Positions 39,098 through 48,044 of a stretch of DNA of 64,000 bases are shown one piece after another (position 1 is the stretch's first letter; the number at the start of each line of letters is the position of its first letter). This DNA is from Candidatus Heimdallarchaeota archaeon (GTDB lineage Archaea > Asgardarchaeota > Heimdallarchaeia > Heimdallarchaeales > Heimdallarchaeaceae): contig JAUVXV010000016.1 of the NCBI GenBank assembly GCA_030603365.1, forward strand, positions 26,274-90,273, read 5' to 3'. Under the pieces are notes generated by a model. The model made no database searches. It worked only from the letters and a program-made list of their open reading frames with translations, and was not told where the DNA came from. Position numbers and translations under genes: made by a program.

Positions 39098-40426
39098 TTA
39101 CTTCAAAATTGATAGTCCAGGATATAATGGAAACTGCTTGGTAAGTTCTAGAATGTCTTTTTTGACTTTCTCATTTACTTCAGGATCGCCTTTTGCCTTA
39201 ATAACCTTAGCAAGACCTTCAGCAATAACTTTCATCTCAGATTCTTTCATTCCTCTTGAGGTTATAGCGGGGGTTCCTAATCTTAAACCAGAAGGATTGA
39301 ATGGACTTGAAGGTTCATAGGGTACTGTATTCTTGTTCAAGGTTATACCACCTTCATCTAAAGCGGTTTGAATAAGACCACCTTTACCAATTAAATCTTC
39401 AGGACGCAAATCGATGAGAATGAGGTGATTATCTGTTCCGTTTGTAACTAGTTTAATATCAAGTGCCATTAATTCATCAGCTAATACTTTTGCATTTTTA
39501 ACAATTTGTTTTGCATAATCTTTAAACTCAGGTTTCATGGCTTCTGCAAATGCTACAGCTTTTGCTGCAGTAGAGTGATCGTGAGGACCACCCTGTAAGC
39601 CTGGAAATACTGCTGAATCTATCAATCGAGCCAGCGTAAATGGTTCTCCTGTTTTTGTTTTCTTTTTGGGGTGATGTATTTCATGTAATCTATCTTCAGT
39701 CTTACACATTATGATGGCTCCACGTGGTCCTCTAAGACTTTTGTGAGTTGTAGTCGTTACAACATCAGTATAAGGAAAAGGACTTTCATGTGCTCCACCT
39801 ACAACTAAACCTGAGATATGTGAAATATCTGCAAGTTGGTAAGCATCAACCTCTTCTGCAATCTCTTGGAAAGCTTTGAAATCTATTTTTCTAGGATAGG
39901 CAGTTAAACCAGATATGATCATTTTAGGTTTTTCCTTTTTAGCTAGTTCATGGATAACCCCCATATCTAGCATTTCTGTTTCCTTATCAACATCGTAGCT
40001 AACACAAGCATAGTTCTTACCAGAGAAGTTTACATGACTTCCATGGGTAAGATGACCACCTGAAGTAAGACTAAAACCTAAGAATTTATCTTTTAGATTT
40101 AATAAAGCAAAGAAGACAGCTTGATTAGCTGGAGAGCCAGAATAGGGTTGAACATTAGCATGCTCGCATCCAAAGAGCTTCTTGGCACGTTCTATTGCTA
40201 GAATCTCGACTTCATCCACAATTTCATTACCACCATAGTATCTTTTCTTAGGGTAACCTTCAGAGTATTTATTGGTGAAAACACTACCCATTGTCTGAAG
40301 AACAGAGCGGTAAGTGTAATTCTCTGAAGGAATTAACTCTATCCCTTCTTCTTGACGTTTTAATTCTCTTAGAAGCATATCAGCGACATCAGGATCAGAG
40401 TTTTCAATATCATTCATTAAATTCAT
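39098..40426 (-). CDS. glyA: Serine hydroxymethyltransferase
   Basis: A PLP enzyme interconverting serine and glycine with a folate or pterin cofactor; 442 residues from the ATG at 40426. That start is preferred because GAGGATTAATT precedes it and the product then begins like the family (DPDVADMLLRELKRQEEGIELIPSENY). An upstream in-frame start at 40501 is not supported. The PLP lysine lies in TTTHKSLRGPRG (about 229). YSEGYPKKRYYGGNEIVDEVE is diagnostic. The TATA-like ATATTTAAAG lies near 40462-40472. Confidence 0.95.
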   Translation of the reverse strand: MNLMNDIENSDPDVADMLLRELKRQEEGIELIPSENYTYRSVLQTMGSVFTNKYSEGYPKKRYYGGNEIVDEVEILAIERAKKLFGCEHANVQPYSGSPANQAVFFALLNLKDKFLGFSLTSGGHLTHGSHVNFSGKNYACVSYDVDKETEMLDMGVIHELAKKEKPKMIISGLTAYPRKIDFKAFQEIAEEVDAYQLADISHISGLVVGGAHESPFPYTDVVTTTTHKSLRGPRGAIIMCKTEDRLHEIHHPKKKTKTGEPFTLARLIDSAVFPGLQGGPHDHSTAAKAVAFAEAMKPEFKDYAKQIVKNAKVLADELMALDIKLVTNGTDNHLILIDLRPEDLIGKGGLIQTALDEGGITLNKNTVPYEPSSPFNPSGLRLGTPAITSRGMKESEMKVIAEGLAKVIKAKGDPEVNEKVKKDILELTKQFPLYPGLSILK

Positions 40427-40508
40427 AATTAATCCTCTAAAGAATATCACAAGGTTTTCTTTAAATATTTTTTTCAAGCACACTTGTCCAAAAAAACACA
40501 ATTTCTGA

Positions 40509-40548
40509 AAATCTTACCACAATAAAATAAATTCTCGTGGTAAGATTT
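40509..40548. repeat. Inverted repeat, copy 2 of the AATCTTACCAC element
   Basis: Arms AATCTTACCAC (40510-40520) and GTGGTAAGATT (40537-40547), extended by one A-T pair, enclose a 16-base loop. Arms and spacing are identical to the copy at 16951-16988, while the loop differs. On the minus strand it lies downstream of the UbiD gene and could end its transcript. Confidence 0.65.
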
Positions 40549-40583
40549 CCACACCCTCTGTCTTTCGCTCTTTTTTCTTTCTT

Positions 40584-41864
40584 CTAAAATGGTATTACTC
40601 TTTCATACCCTGTTTTTTCTCTCTTTTTCGTTGCATCTATTATTACTTTGATTGATGTATTATCTTCCCTTCTTCTTGATGGATCCAGTGATGACCCTTT
40701 GACATTTTCCAGAATTGTTATGTCGTTGGCCCCGGCTCTGGTTATTCTCGCCCATTCTACTGCTTTACTATCACATATGTCTATATCCTCGTCTACAATT
40801 GTACACCATTTCAATGAAGGATGTGCTTCAAAAGCTGCTAAACCTACTTTTTGTCCATCTATGTCAGATTGAGTTGTAACTGAAATAACAGCATTTAGCC
40901 ATCCACACCCACTAGGAGTTAAATAAACACCATGTACCTTAGGGATAACTTTACTCACACGGTTATGAATCTCTGCTTCTCGTGGAAAACCCATAAGGAT
41001 AAAGTGTTCCTCATAAGCAGGAAGGATAGTTTGAAAAGTAGGGTCATCTCGATAAAGAACGTCTTCAAATTGAATGATGGGTTGGGAGCGAACGTCGTCA
41101 GGGGTACCAGTAATATCAACAAAAGGTCCTTCAGCTACCTCCTCATTAGCAAGGATCTTTCCCTCGAGAATGAATTCAACATCAGCAGGAACAGGAATAC
41201 TATACCGGGGAGATTTAACAACGGAAAGTTTACCGCGTAGAAGAGCATTTGCAATAGAGAGTTCAGATTTGCCAGGAGGAGTAGGAGAAGAAGCTGCTAA
41301 AGCAAGAATGGGGTGATAACCATTAACTACAGCAATGGGTGTATCCAAATCATTCTTCTTGTTTTCTTGGAAAATTTTGTACAAATTCCGAGGGACGATA
41401 CGAATGGCCCCTTGTTGGTCATTGAGAACCATAATACGATGAATACTCATGTTGGGAGCGTTAGTATCAGGAAACTGTGCAAAAACAATACCTGAAGTAA
41501 GATAGTTCCCTCCATCAACAGAGAAGAATTTGGGAATAGGAAGCTTGGAAAGATTGACAGGTTCTTTGTTAGAGAAGGTAAGACTGGCTTCAACAGGTTG
41601 AGGTTGTTGAGGGTTGAGAAGTGATTGTTGAAAGAAAGAGTAGTAATCCTTGGGTTCATCTAAAACAAGTTTAAGTTGCTCACGAGAGGAGAGACTATTA
41701 CCAAGAAGGGGAAAATTGGAACCTTCAACATTAGAAAACAAAATAGCTCTATTGTAGTTTGTTTGAAGATGTTCAGTAATCTCATAATCAAGCTTAACTT
41801 CATCAGGAATTTCAACAAGCAAATCAGATTGTTTGAGGGTTTCAAGATAGGGTCTTAAACTCAT
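40584..41864 (-). CDS. UbiD-family prenyl-FMN-dependent decarboxylase
   Basis: A 426-residue member of the UbiD family. The start MSLRPYLETLKQSDLLVEI, the segment VNGYHPILALAASSP, and the region AEGPFVDITGTPDDVRSQPIIQFEDVLYRDD fit the family. Archaea using the modified mevalonate pathway need a UbiD homologue that decarboxylates anhydromevalonate phosphate; this is a likely role because no quinone-synthesis genes adjoin, but it is inferred. The start at 41864 is chosen because the longer frame runs antisense into tRNA-Leu. No UbiX is in the window. Confidence 0.85.
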   Translation of the reverse strand: MSLRPYLETLKQSDLLVEIPDEVKLDYEITEHLQTNYNRAILFSNVEGSNFPLLGNSLSSREQLKLVLDEPKDYYSFFQQSLLNPQQPQPVEASLTFSNKEPVNLSKLPIPKFFSVDGGNYLTSGIVFAQFPDTNAPNMSIHRIMVLNDQQGAIRIVPRNLYKIFQENKKNDLDTPIAVVNGYHPILALAASSPTPPGKSELSIANALLRGKLSVVKSPRYSIPVPADVEFILEGKILANEEVAEGPFVDITGTPDDVRSQPIIQFEDVLYRDDPTFQTILPAYEEHFILMGFPREAEIHNRVSKVIPKVHGVYLTPSGCGWLNAVISVTTQSDIDGQKVGLAAFEAHPSLKWCTIVDEDIDICDSKAVEWARITRAGANDITILENVKGSSLDPSRRREDNTSIKVIIDATKKREKTGYERVIPF

Positions 41865-41956
41865 AAAATCACAGTTTCCTCTGAATACAAAAAACATAAG
41901 ATACAATGATTTAAATATCTTGTTAGAAAGAAATCGATAGAAAATTACGCTACTTG

Positions 41957-42041
41957 GCGGGGATTGCCGAGTGGTCAAAGGCGCTAGATTCAGGTTCTAG
42001 TCCTTAGTGGTCCGGGAGTTCGAATCTCCCTCCCCGCACCA
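41957..42041 (+). tRNA. tRNA-Leu (anticodon CAG)
   Basis: A class II tRNA. Acceptor GCGGGGA pairs with TCCCCGC, the anticodon loop TTCAGGT in stem CTAGA/TCTAG gives CAG, and the variable and T arms are the same as in tRNA-Leu(GAG) at 17093. CCA is encoded. Confidence 0.95.
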
Positions 42042-42079
42042 AGAATAAATAGTTTTTGAGAAAAAATGAGGTGCAAAAA

Positions 42080-42574
42080 GTGAAAATAGGAATCATGAGT
42101 GATAGTCATGATCACAGATCAAATATAAAGAAAGCACTAGATTTGTTCAAAGAAAAAGAAGTTGAAGTGATTATCCATGCAGGAGATTTAATCTCTCCTT
42201 TCTGTGTTGAGATGTTTGAAGAATTTAAAGGAAAATTCTATTTGTGTTCAGGTAATAATCTAGGGGACACTGAAGTAATAAGCAATATGATGAAAAAAGT
42301 AGGATTCTATTATGAGGATGTGGGAGAGTTTGAAATTGAGGGTAAAACTTTTGCATTGTATCATGGAACAGATGAATTACTATTGAACTCGCTAATTTAC
42401 TCCAAAATACATTATGATTATATTATAACAGGTCATACCCATAAAAAACTCCTACAAAAGGTTGAAAACACAATAATAATCAATCCAGGAGAAACGTTCG
42501 ATTTATACGAAGACCCAAAAGTAGCAATCCTTGAATTAGAAAATAGAAAAGTCGAATTTTATTCATTGAAATGA
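42080..42574 (+). CDS. YfcE/MJ0936-type metallophosphoesterase
   Basis: A small phosphodiesterase of the calcineurin superfamily. The GTG at 42080 gives the family start MKIGIMSDSHDHRSN and follows GAGGTG by about 7 bases; earlier TTG/GTG codons at 42056 and 42071 are less likely. Metal ligands: D-S-H near the start, HAGD, SGNN (GN-x-x variant of GNCD), and the late GHTHK. The length of 164 residues is usual. It follows tRNA-Leu directly and overlaps the next start codon (ATGA). Confidence 0.88.
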   Translation: MKIGIMSDSHDHRSNIKKALDLFKEKEVEVIIHAGDLISPFCVEMFEEFKGKFYLCSGNNLGDTEVISNMMKKVGFYYEDVGEFEIEGKTFALYHGTDELLLNSLIYSKIHYDYIITGHTHKKLLQKVENTIIINPGETFDLYEDPKVAILELENRKVEFYSLK

Positions 42575-43770
42575 GAAAGAGAGATTTGAATCAAATGATG
42601 ACTTCTCCCAAGTTACCTTTAATCACAGGAGAAATCAAAGAATACCTAGTTGAACTACTGGGAGCTGAAGTGGTTGAGAAGTATTTACAAGCTGTTTCTA
42701 CTCCTATGGAAGAATATACGTTACATATATTTCAGCAATATGAATTAACAGAAGTTATAATAGAAAAAATTGAGGAATCAAATTTTAAAACCTATCATCA
42801 CCCAGAATTCTCTAATTTAATAGTAACACAACCAAAAGGTCCTTTCATGGTTGACTACTCTGAAAACTTGAAAGAAATTACTGTTGATAATCGAGCTGCT
42901 GAAATGATCTATCAAGGTTCCGATGTTTTTGTACCTGGAATTAAAAGAGCAGATAAAGTGAAAGAAAACGATTTTACGTATATAAAAAATCAAAAAGGGA
43001 TTCATGTGGCAAAAGCTAAAGCTCTGATGAGCCAAAATACAATATCAACAGAAAAAAAAGGAATTGCTGCAAAAAATCTAGAATCTCCTTACAAAGTTCC
43101 AAGTGTAGAACAGTTAGGATTTCAAGATTTGCCAGTTTATTTCCAAAGTATACCTGCTTATCTAACTAGCTTAAATTTGGAACCTCAACCTGGGGATAAG
43201 GTACTTGATTGCTGTGCAGCTCCTGGAAACAAAACTATTCATCTCAGTGAATTAACTAAGAACAGTGGGGAGATAATTGCTGTAGATAGATCTAAGAGAA
43301 GATTATATAATTTGAACGAGAAGATAATTAAATTCGGGATTAAAAATATCAAAACTGTTCCAGGAAATATCATTGAGTTAAGTAAAGAATGGAATGTTAA
43401 ATTCGATAAAATACTGGTTGATCCTCCTTGTACTGCCCTTGGTTTTAGACCTAGATTAGTTCTTGATATAGAAAGAAAAACAATAGAGTCAACTGCAAAT
43501 TATCAAAATGCCATCCTTTTTGCATGCAATAAATTATTGAAACCAGGTGGCGAGCTAATTTATTCAACATGTACAATAACAAAAGAGGAAAATGAGGAGG
43601 TAGTGAATCGAGCCATGAATTTAGGTTTAAAAATTATTGAACAGAACTATAAGACTGCAACAACAGGATCAATAAATACCGATACTTCTCTGCCTGTACA
43701 AAGATTCATACCAGGACAAAATAAGACTTTAGGATATTTTATTGCGAAGTTTAGAAAGCAAGAAAGTTAA
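42571..43770 (+). CDS. NSUN6-like tRNA/rRNA m5C methyltransferase with PUA domain
   Basis: A 399-residue NOL1/NOP2/Sun-family enzyme. Residues about 85-165 form a PUA domain (GSDVFVPGIKRAD). Motif I is VLDCCAAPGNKT (about 212), motif IV is DPPCTALGFRP (about 285) and motif VI is IYSTCTI (about 330), whose cysteine is the expected nucleophile. The order N-terminal helices, PUA, Rossmann domain matches NSUN6, which makes m5C72 in some tRNAs; the target here is inferred. Its start overlaps the phosphoesterase stop. Confidence 0.87.
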   Translation: MRKRDLNQMMTSPKLPLITGEIKEYLVELLGAEVVEKYLQAVSTPMEEYTLHIFQQYELTEVIIEKIEESNFKTYHHPEFSNLIVTQPKGPFMVDYSENLKEITVDNRAAEMIYQGSDVFVPGIKRADKVKENDFTYIKNQKGIHVAKAKALMSQNTISTEKKGIAAKNLESPYKVPSVEQLGFQDLPVYFQSIPAYLTSLNLEPQPGDKVLDCCAAPGNKTIHLSELTKNSGEIIAVDRSKRRLYNLNEKIIKFGIKNIKTVPGNIIELSKEWNVKFDKILVDPPCTALGFRPRLVLDIERKTIESTANYQNAILFACNKLLKPGGELIYSTCTITKEENEEVVNRAMNLGLKIIEQNYKTATTGSINTDTSLPVQRFIPGQNKTLGYFIAKFRKQES

Positions 43771-43811
43771 TACCGAACCTTTTTTAATTTCTGCTCTTTC
43801 TTTAACATGAA

Positions 43812-44666
43812 ATGAGTTTTTTAAATAAAGACACATGTATTTTGATTACAAGCTCTAGACACAAAGATAGTAAACAATTAGCTGTATCTTTTTATGAAAA
43901 ACTAGTGAAAAAAGGATATCTCACATTTCTTGATACATTCCTTGCTGAGAAAATTGAGACCCCAGAACTATCATGTCCTGATAAAAAACCCAATCTAATT
44001 TTTGTTTTTGGGGGAGATGGAACAATACTTAAAACCTTTGAAATTTGGAAAAATATTCCAATATTTGCTGTTAACTGTGGAAAAGTTGGTTTTCTTACAG
44101 AAATTGACCCAGATGAAATTGATGAATCTTTGGAAGCTCTAGAAAGAGGTGAAGGTTTTGTTGAAAGCTATTACACTATTGATATAACCTCAAAAAAATC
44201 AGCAACCGTTTCAGCAGTAAATGATGTTGTTATAACTTCTGATGTAATTGGTCGATCAATTAGTCTGAAATTGTACGTAGATGATCAATATTTTTACACT
44301 CTTGATGGAGATGGGTTGATTATTGCCACTAGTATAGGTTCCAGTGCTTATGGTCTATCAGCTGGAGGCTCTTTGATTGTTCCTGCTGTAGAAGCAATAA
44401 TAACAGTACCAATCTGTCCTTTTTCTAGAAGAGTAGTACCTATGGTTTTTCCTTTAACTTCCAAATTAAAAGTTACTAATCTAAGTAAAACCAAAAATGG
44501 GAGTGTTGTAATTGATGGAAAGGTACATTATAACCTCAGTTACAAGGAATCTATTGAAATTAAACAATCTGAAGATAAGATAAATTTCCTTCGATTCGAA
44601 GATAATTATATAACAAGGGTTAGGGAAAAGCTTCTAAGATTTAATCCTGATGATGTTGATGAATGA
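43812..44666 (+). CDS. nadK: NAD kinase
   Basis: Phosphorylates NAD+ to NADP+. The 284-residue protein contains the GGDGT motif (FVFGGDGTILKTF, about 74-80), the NCGKVGFLTEI segment, NDVVITSD, and the glycine-rich GDGLIIATSIGSSAYGLSAGG block that contacts NAD. The C-terminal strand region (SRRVVPMVFPLTSKLKV, VIDGK) is complete. It overlaps the NOB1 gene by 17 bases, suggesting coupled translation. Confidence 0.94.
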   Translation: MSFLNKDTCILITSSRHKDSKQLAVSFYEKLVKKGYLTFLDTFLAEKIETPELSCPDKKPNLIFVFGGDGTILKTFEIWKNIPIFAVNCGKVGFLTEIDPDEIDESLEALERGEGFVESYYTIDITSKKSATVSAVNDVVITSDVIGRSISLKLYVDDQYFYTLDGDGLIIATSIGSSAYGLSAGGSLIVPAVEAIITVPICPFSRRVVPMVFPLTSKLKVTNLSKTKNGSVVIDGKVHYNLSYKESIEIKQSEDKINFLRFEDNYITRVREKLLRFNPDDVDE

Positions 44667-45177
44667 AAATAAGGATAAAGATAAACAAAACTATTTCATA
44701 GTTGATTCAACAGCAATTATCCATCATTTTGCGCTTGAAGGAGAATTAGGAGAGAACGATTTTCTTGTTATTCCTGAACTACTTGAAATAGAATTAAAGT
44801 CATTTGAAGCTAAATCTGTTTTAACCTTATTAAGTGCAGAAGGAAAACTAATACAAGTTAGTCCTTCTTCGCAATCCATGGAAAGAATCACAGAAATTGC
44901 CAAAAAATCTGGTGATTTTTCTGCTTTATCCAAAATTGACCTCCATGTGCTAGCTCTATCACAAGATTTTCCTGATTCTGTAATTTACAGTGATGATAAT
45001 GCAGTTCAGAATGTTTGTGCATTCATAAATACTAAAGTGATTTCACAACATTTCAAAATAAAACAAAGGAGGGAATATTTCTGGCAATGTACTGTGTGCA
45101 GAAGCAAATATTCTCAAAAGAGAGAAACTTGCATAGACTGTGGTAGCCCATTAAAACGTTTTTTTAAAAGAAAATAA
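44650..45177 (+). CDS. nob1: NOB1-family PIN endonuclease (rRNA maturation)
   Basis: A 175-residue protein related to NOB1, which trims the 3' end of small-subunit rRNA. The PIN domain has acidic residues in FIVDSTAII (Asp19), IPELLEIELKS, SKIDLHVLALS and IYSDDNAVQNV. A zinc ribbon, CTVC...CIDCGSP, lies at the C-terminus (about 147-168). Archaeal NOB1 has this minimal PIN-plus-ribbon layout. Several in-frame ATGs lie at 44650-44661. Confidence 0.92.
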   Translation: MMLMNENKDKDKQNYFIVDSTAIIHHFALEGELGENDFLVIPELLEIELKSFEAKSVLTLLSAEGKLIQVSPSSQSMERITEIAKKSGDFSALSKIDLHVLALSQDFPDSVIYSDDNAVQNVCAFINTKVISQHFKIKQRREYFWQCTVCRSKYSQKRETCIDCGSPLKRFFKRK

Positions 45178-45208
45178 AGTGTGCAGGATTTAAAAACTGA
45201 ACAAGACT

Positions 45209-46312
45209 CTAGGATAATGCCTCTAATGCTTCAATTATTGCAAGTACAAATCTATCGTTAATTTCACTGTCCCCCAAGGTTACAACAAAAGATTTCTCAT
45301 AATCTTTGAATTTGTGAGCTTCATCAAAAGTTTGCACAATTATGCCTTTACTACAAAGTTGTTCGTAGAGCTCTTTTATGTTATTTTTATATTTGATAAA
45401 GAGAAAATTAGTATCACTTCGAAATATCTTCAAGCCACTCAGCATTTTTAGATGATTTATCACTCTTTTTCTTTCAGCTATAAAGGCATTAATTAATTCA
45501 ACGAACTTGTATGGAGCCTGCAAAATGTGTTTAGTAGCTAAAGCATGAATCGGTGGAATTTCTTCAATAAAATATTGTTCTTTTAGCAGATTTATGAAAC
45601 CAGGATCGGCAACAAGATAGGCACTAGAAAGAGAACCCAATCCCCAAGCCTTGGAAAATGACCTAACTATTACTAGATTATCAAAAAACTGAACTTGATT
45701 AACCAAACTATATTTTCCGAATTCAACATAGGATTCATCAATTATTATGGGTATGTCGATTTCTTTTGCCAATGTTAAAACATCATTCTCTCGAAGTTGG
45801 TTGGCTGTAGGGTAATGGGGTGATGAGAAGACTATTGCTTTTGATGAACTTGTTTCTATTTTCTCTAAAACAGCGTTTATGTCTAATTCAAAATCTTCCA
45901 TCAAACTTACCATATTAATTTTAAGTTTTTGACTCTGCGCAATAGTAGAATAAATATCCTTATCAGGAGAAATTAGGATGATTTCATCTTTTGGTTTAGT
46001 TATTGTTGATAAAACTCTTTGAATAAGCTGATTATGTGTTAAACCAGGATATAGAGAAGGTGTTTTAACACCTGTAAACCGTGATATTTCTTCTACGAAT
46101 GAATAATAATCAATAGGATAACTATCTCTAGGGTCAATTGACTCTATATCCTTTACAACAAATTCTTGAATTAAGGTTGGAGGAATGAATAGGTTATCTC
46201 CAAGACTTAAATCAGTGATCTGATCAAGTGTAAGATTATACTTGTCTGCTATCTGTTGATGCTTCCTATTTCTTTCAAGTGCAAAACCTGTAATAGAGAT
46301 TTTATTAGACAT
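45209..46312 (-). CDS. Class I/II aminotransferase (HisC-like)
   Basis: A 367-residue PLP-dependent enzyme. The PLP lysine is in IVRSFSKAWGLGSLSSAYLV (about 218), preceded by IIIDESYVEFGKYS (Asp-x-x-Tyr), and SDTNFLFIKY near the C-terminus contacts substrate. The closest families by eye are histidinol-phosphate and threonine-phosphate enzymes. No histidine or cobalamin gene adjoins, so the substrate is open. It diverges from the nucleotidyltransferase gene at 46513. Confidence 0.82.
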   Translation of the reverse strand: MSNKISITGFALERNRKHQQIADKYNLTLDQITDLSLGDNLFIPPTLIQEFVVKDIESIDPRDSYPIDYYSFVEEISRFTGVKTPSLYPGLTHNQLIQRVLSTITKPKDEIILISPDKDIYSTIAQSQKLKINMVSLMEDFELDINAVLEKIETSSSKAIVFSSPHYPTANQLRENDVLTLAKEIDIPIIIDESYVEFGKYSLVNQVQFFDNLVIVRSFSKAWGLGSLSSAYLVADPGFINLLKEQYFIEEIPPIHALATKHILQAPYKFVELINAFIAERKRVINHLKMLSGLKIFRSDTNFLFIKYKNNIKELYEQLCSKGIIVQTFDEAHKFKDYEKSFVVTLGDSEINDRFVLAIIEALEALS

Positions 46313-46512
46313 CTGTATTCCTTCGTACTTTAAACTAACAATTTATGCTAACGCAGTTAAAAAAACCTATTGGTAACTAGAGAGTAATAACTGAATTCCT
46401 CTAGTTTTATTGCAGAAACATATATATTTTCGTGAAAAAAAGAGTAAAACTAAAAAGGAATTAAGAACTGGGTTAATTACTCATACCAGACAGTAACACA
46501 AGGTGAAATTTG

Positions 46513-47403
46513 ATGGTTCATAAATTTACAGTAGAATTTCCAGAAAGAATTTGGAATGCTATTAGAGAAAAAAAGGGGCCCGGATCAATTAAAGATTTCC
46601 TGATTAAATTAATTGAAAAGGAATTTGAATTAAGAAAAATAAAAACACTAATTTTAGCTGGAGGAGAAGGTGCCAGATTAAAGCCATTAACGGAAACCAT
46701 TCCTAAAGCAATGATTCCTGTGGGGTACAAACCTTTACTTGAATATAATTTGGAGTTGATATCTAAAAGTGGAGTAAACGATGTTATCCTTCTAATAGGA
46801 AAACTAGGAAACCGAATAATGAAGCACTTTGGGCAGAATTGGAAAGATTTGAATTTAAGTTATGTAAGTGAAACAACGAATCTAGATACAGCTGGGGCAA
46901 TATATAATGCTCGTAATCTAATTTCAGACACATTTGTTGTTATGCACTCCGATATTCTAACCGATATCAACCTTAGTAGTATCATGGAATATCATAAGAA
47001 ACATAGGAAAAATCACATTGCAACAATTTGTGGGATTGGTGTAAATGACTATTACCAATCTATGGGAAAGACAACTGACAAAGGTCTCTTTTCAGACTAT
47101 GGCGTTTTTTATGTGGATGATTTTACAAGTAATCTGGTCATAAGATTCGAAGAAACCCCCACAAAAACACAACAAAGCGGTTTTATTAATACAGGTATAT
47201 ATGTTTTCGAACCAGAAATTCTAGATTATCTGTCTGATTCAGAAGGAAAATCTATCTCTGGGGATATCTTACCTATACTTATAGGAGAGAAAAAAGTCAA
47301 AGCATATTTGTGCCCTAAAAATGCTTTTTGGATTGATGTAGCCCATCCTGATCGCTGGAGTAAAGCTTGGGATGTTTTATTTTCAGGCGCATTCAAAATT
47401 TAA
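46513..47403 (+). CDS. Sugar-phosphate nucleotidyltransferase with N-terminal ribbon-helix-helix-like segment
   Basis: Residues about 40-297 form a nucleotidyltransferase that makes NDP-sugars: LILAGGEGARLKPLTETIPKAMIPVGYKPLLEY, MHSDILTDINL (metal-binding Asp), GFINTGIYVFEP, and ISGDILPILIGEKKVKAY. The first about 38 residues (HKFTVEFPERIWNAIREKKGPGSIKDFLIKLIEKEF) look like a strand-helix-helix ribbon-helix-helix unit, unusual for this enzyme family. The ATG at 46513 follows AGGTGA by 6 bases. It probably feeds glycan synthesis for surface proteins. Confidence 0.85.
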   Translation: MVHKFTVEFPERIWNAIREKKGPGSIKDFLIKLIEKEFELRKIKTLILAGGEGARLKPLTETIPKAMIPVGYKPLLEYNLELISKSGVNDVILLIGKLGNRIMKHFGQNWKDLNLSYVSETTNLDTAGAIYNARNLISDTFVVMHSDILTDINLSSIMEYHKKHRKNHIATICGIGVNDYYQSMGKTTDKGLFSDYGVFYVDDFTSNLVIRFEETPTKTQQSGFINTGIYVFEPEILDYLSDSEGKSISGDILPILIGEKKVKAYLCPKNAFWIDVAHPDRWSKAWDVLFSGAFKI

Positions 47404-47536
47404 AAATCAAATTGTTTAACAGTATAAAATTCTATAGAATTATATACTGCTTATGTAAATCAATAAAACTCGAAAGTGCAAATATTTAAGAATTTAAGTA
47501 AAAAAAGAGCACAAGCAAAAAAAAGGTGTCAGATTT

Positions 47537-47836
47537 ATGGATATTAATCGCAGTATTAGAATAGCCGTCGACACAGGAAAAGTTTCCTATGGCGCAGATT
47601 CAGCAAGACAAGCTTTGCTAAATAAGCAAGCAAAGATAATTATTATAGCAAACAACACTCCTCAAGATATCAAAGAAGATATTTATAGATATGCTAAAAT
47701 TTCTGAATTACCAATATTAGAGTTTCCTGGGTCATCTCTTGATTTAGGTGCAGTCTGTGGTCGACCACATTTTGTAGCTGCTTTAACAATAATCTCTGTT
47801 GGAGATAGTGATATCATTAAAGCAGTTAAGAAATAA
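47537..47836 (+). CDS. rpl30e: Ribosomal protein eL30 (L30e)
   Basis: A 99-residue large-subunit protein. The sequence AVDTGKVSYGADSARQALLNKQAKIIIIANNTP and SSLDLGAVCGRPHFVAALTI are diagnostic for L30e rather than L7Ae or S12e. A TATA-like AATATTTAAG at 47481-47490 and AAGGTGTC before the ATG support the start. NusA follows after about 200 bases, keeping part of the archaeal order rpoA''-eL30-nusA. Confidence 0.95.
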   Translation: MDINRSIRIAVDTGKVSYGADSARQALLNKQAKIIIIANNTPQDIKEDIYRYAKISELPILEFPGSSLDLGAVCGRPHFVAALTIISVGDSDIIKAVKK

Positions 47837-47858
47837 TAGGTTATGGAGGACAAAGTAG

Positions 47859-47963
47859 ATGAAATCGATTAATCGTTTTCTTTGCTCTAATATCTTTTTA
47901 GAAATTATATTAGTAAGCGAAAATGATTCAAACTTATGTTCAAATACACTTTTAAACATTTGA
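47859..47963 (+). CDS. Possible 34-aa peptide between eL30 and nusA
   Basis: A short frame reading MKSINRFLCSNIFLEIILVS then NDSNLCSNTLLNI-type sequence, preceded by GGAGGA (47845-47850) with 8 bases to the ATG. There is no similarity to anything I know. It may be only a leader of nusA. Confidence 0.18.
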   Translation: MKSINRFLCSNIFLEIILVSENDSNLCSNTLLNI

Positions 47964-48044
47964 ATACTAAAATTAGCTTGAATCAAGTGAGATAAACGTG
48001 TTAGAATAACGTGATGAAATTCATTTAAATCGCAACTTCAATAT

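Noticed and set aside
41865..41978. Longer N-terminus for the UbiD gene
   Set aside because: It would run antisense into tRNA-Leu(CAG) and adds sequence unlike the family.
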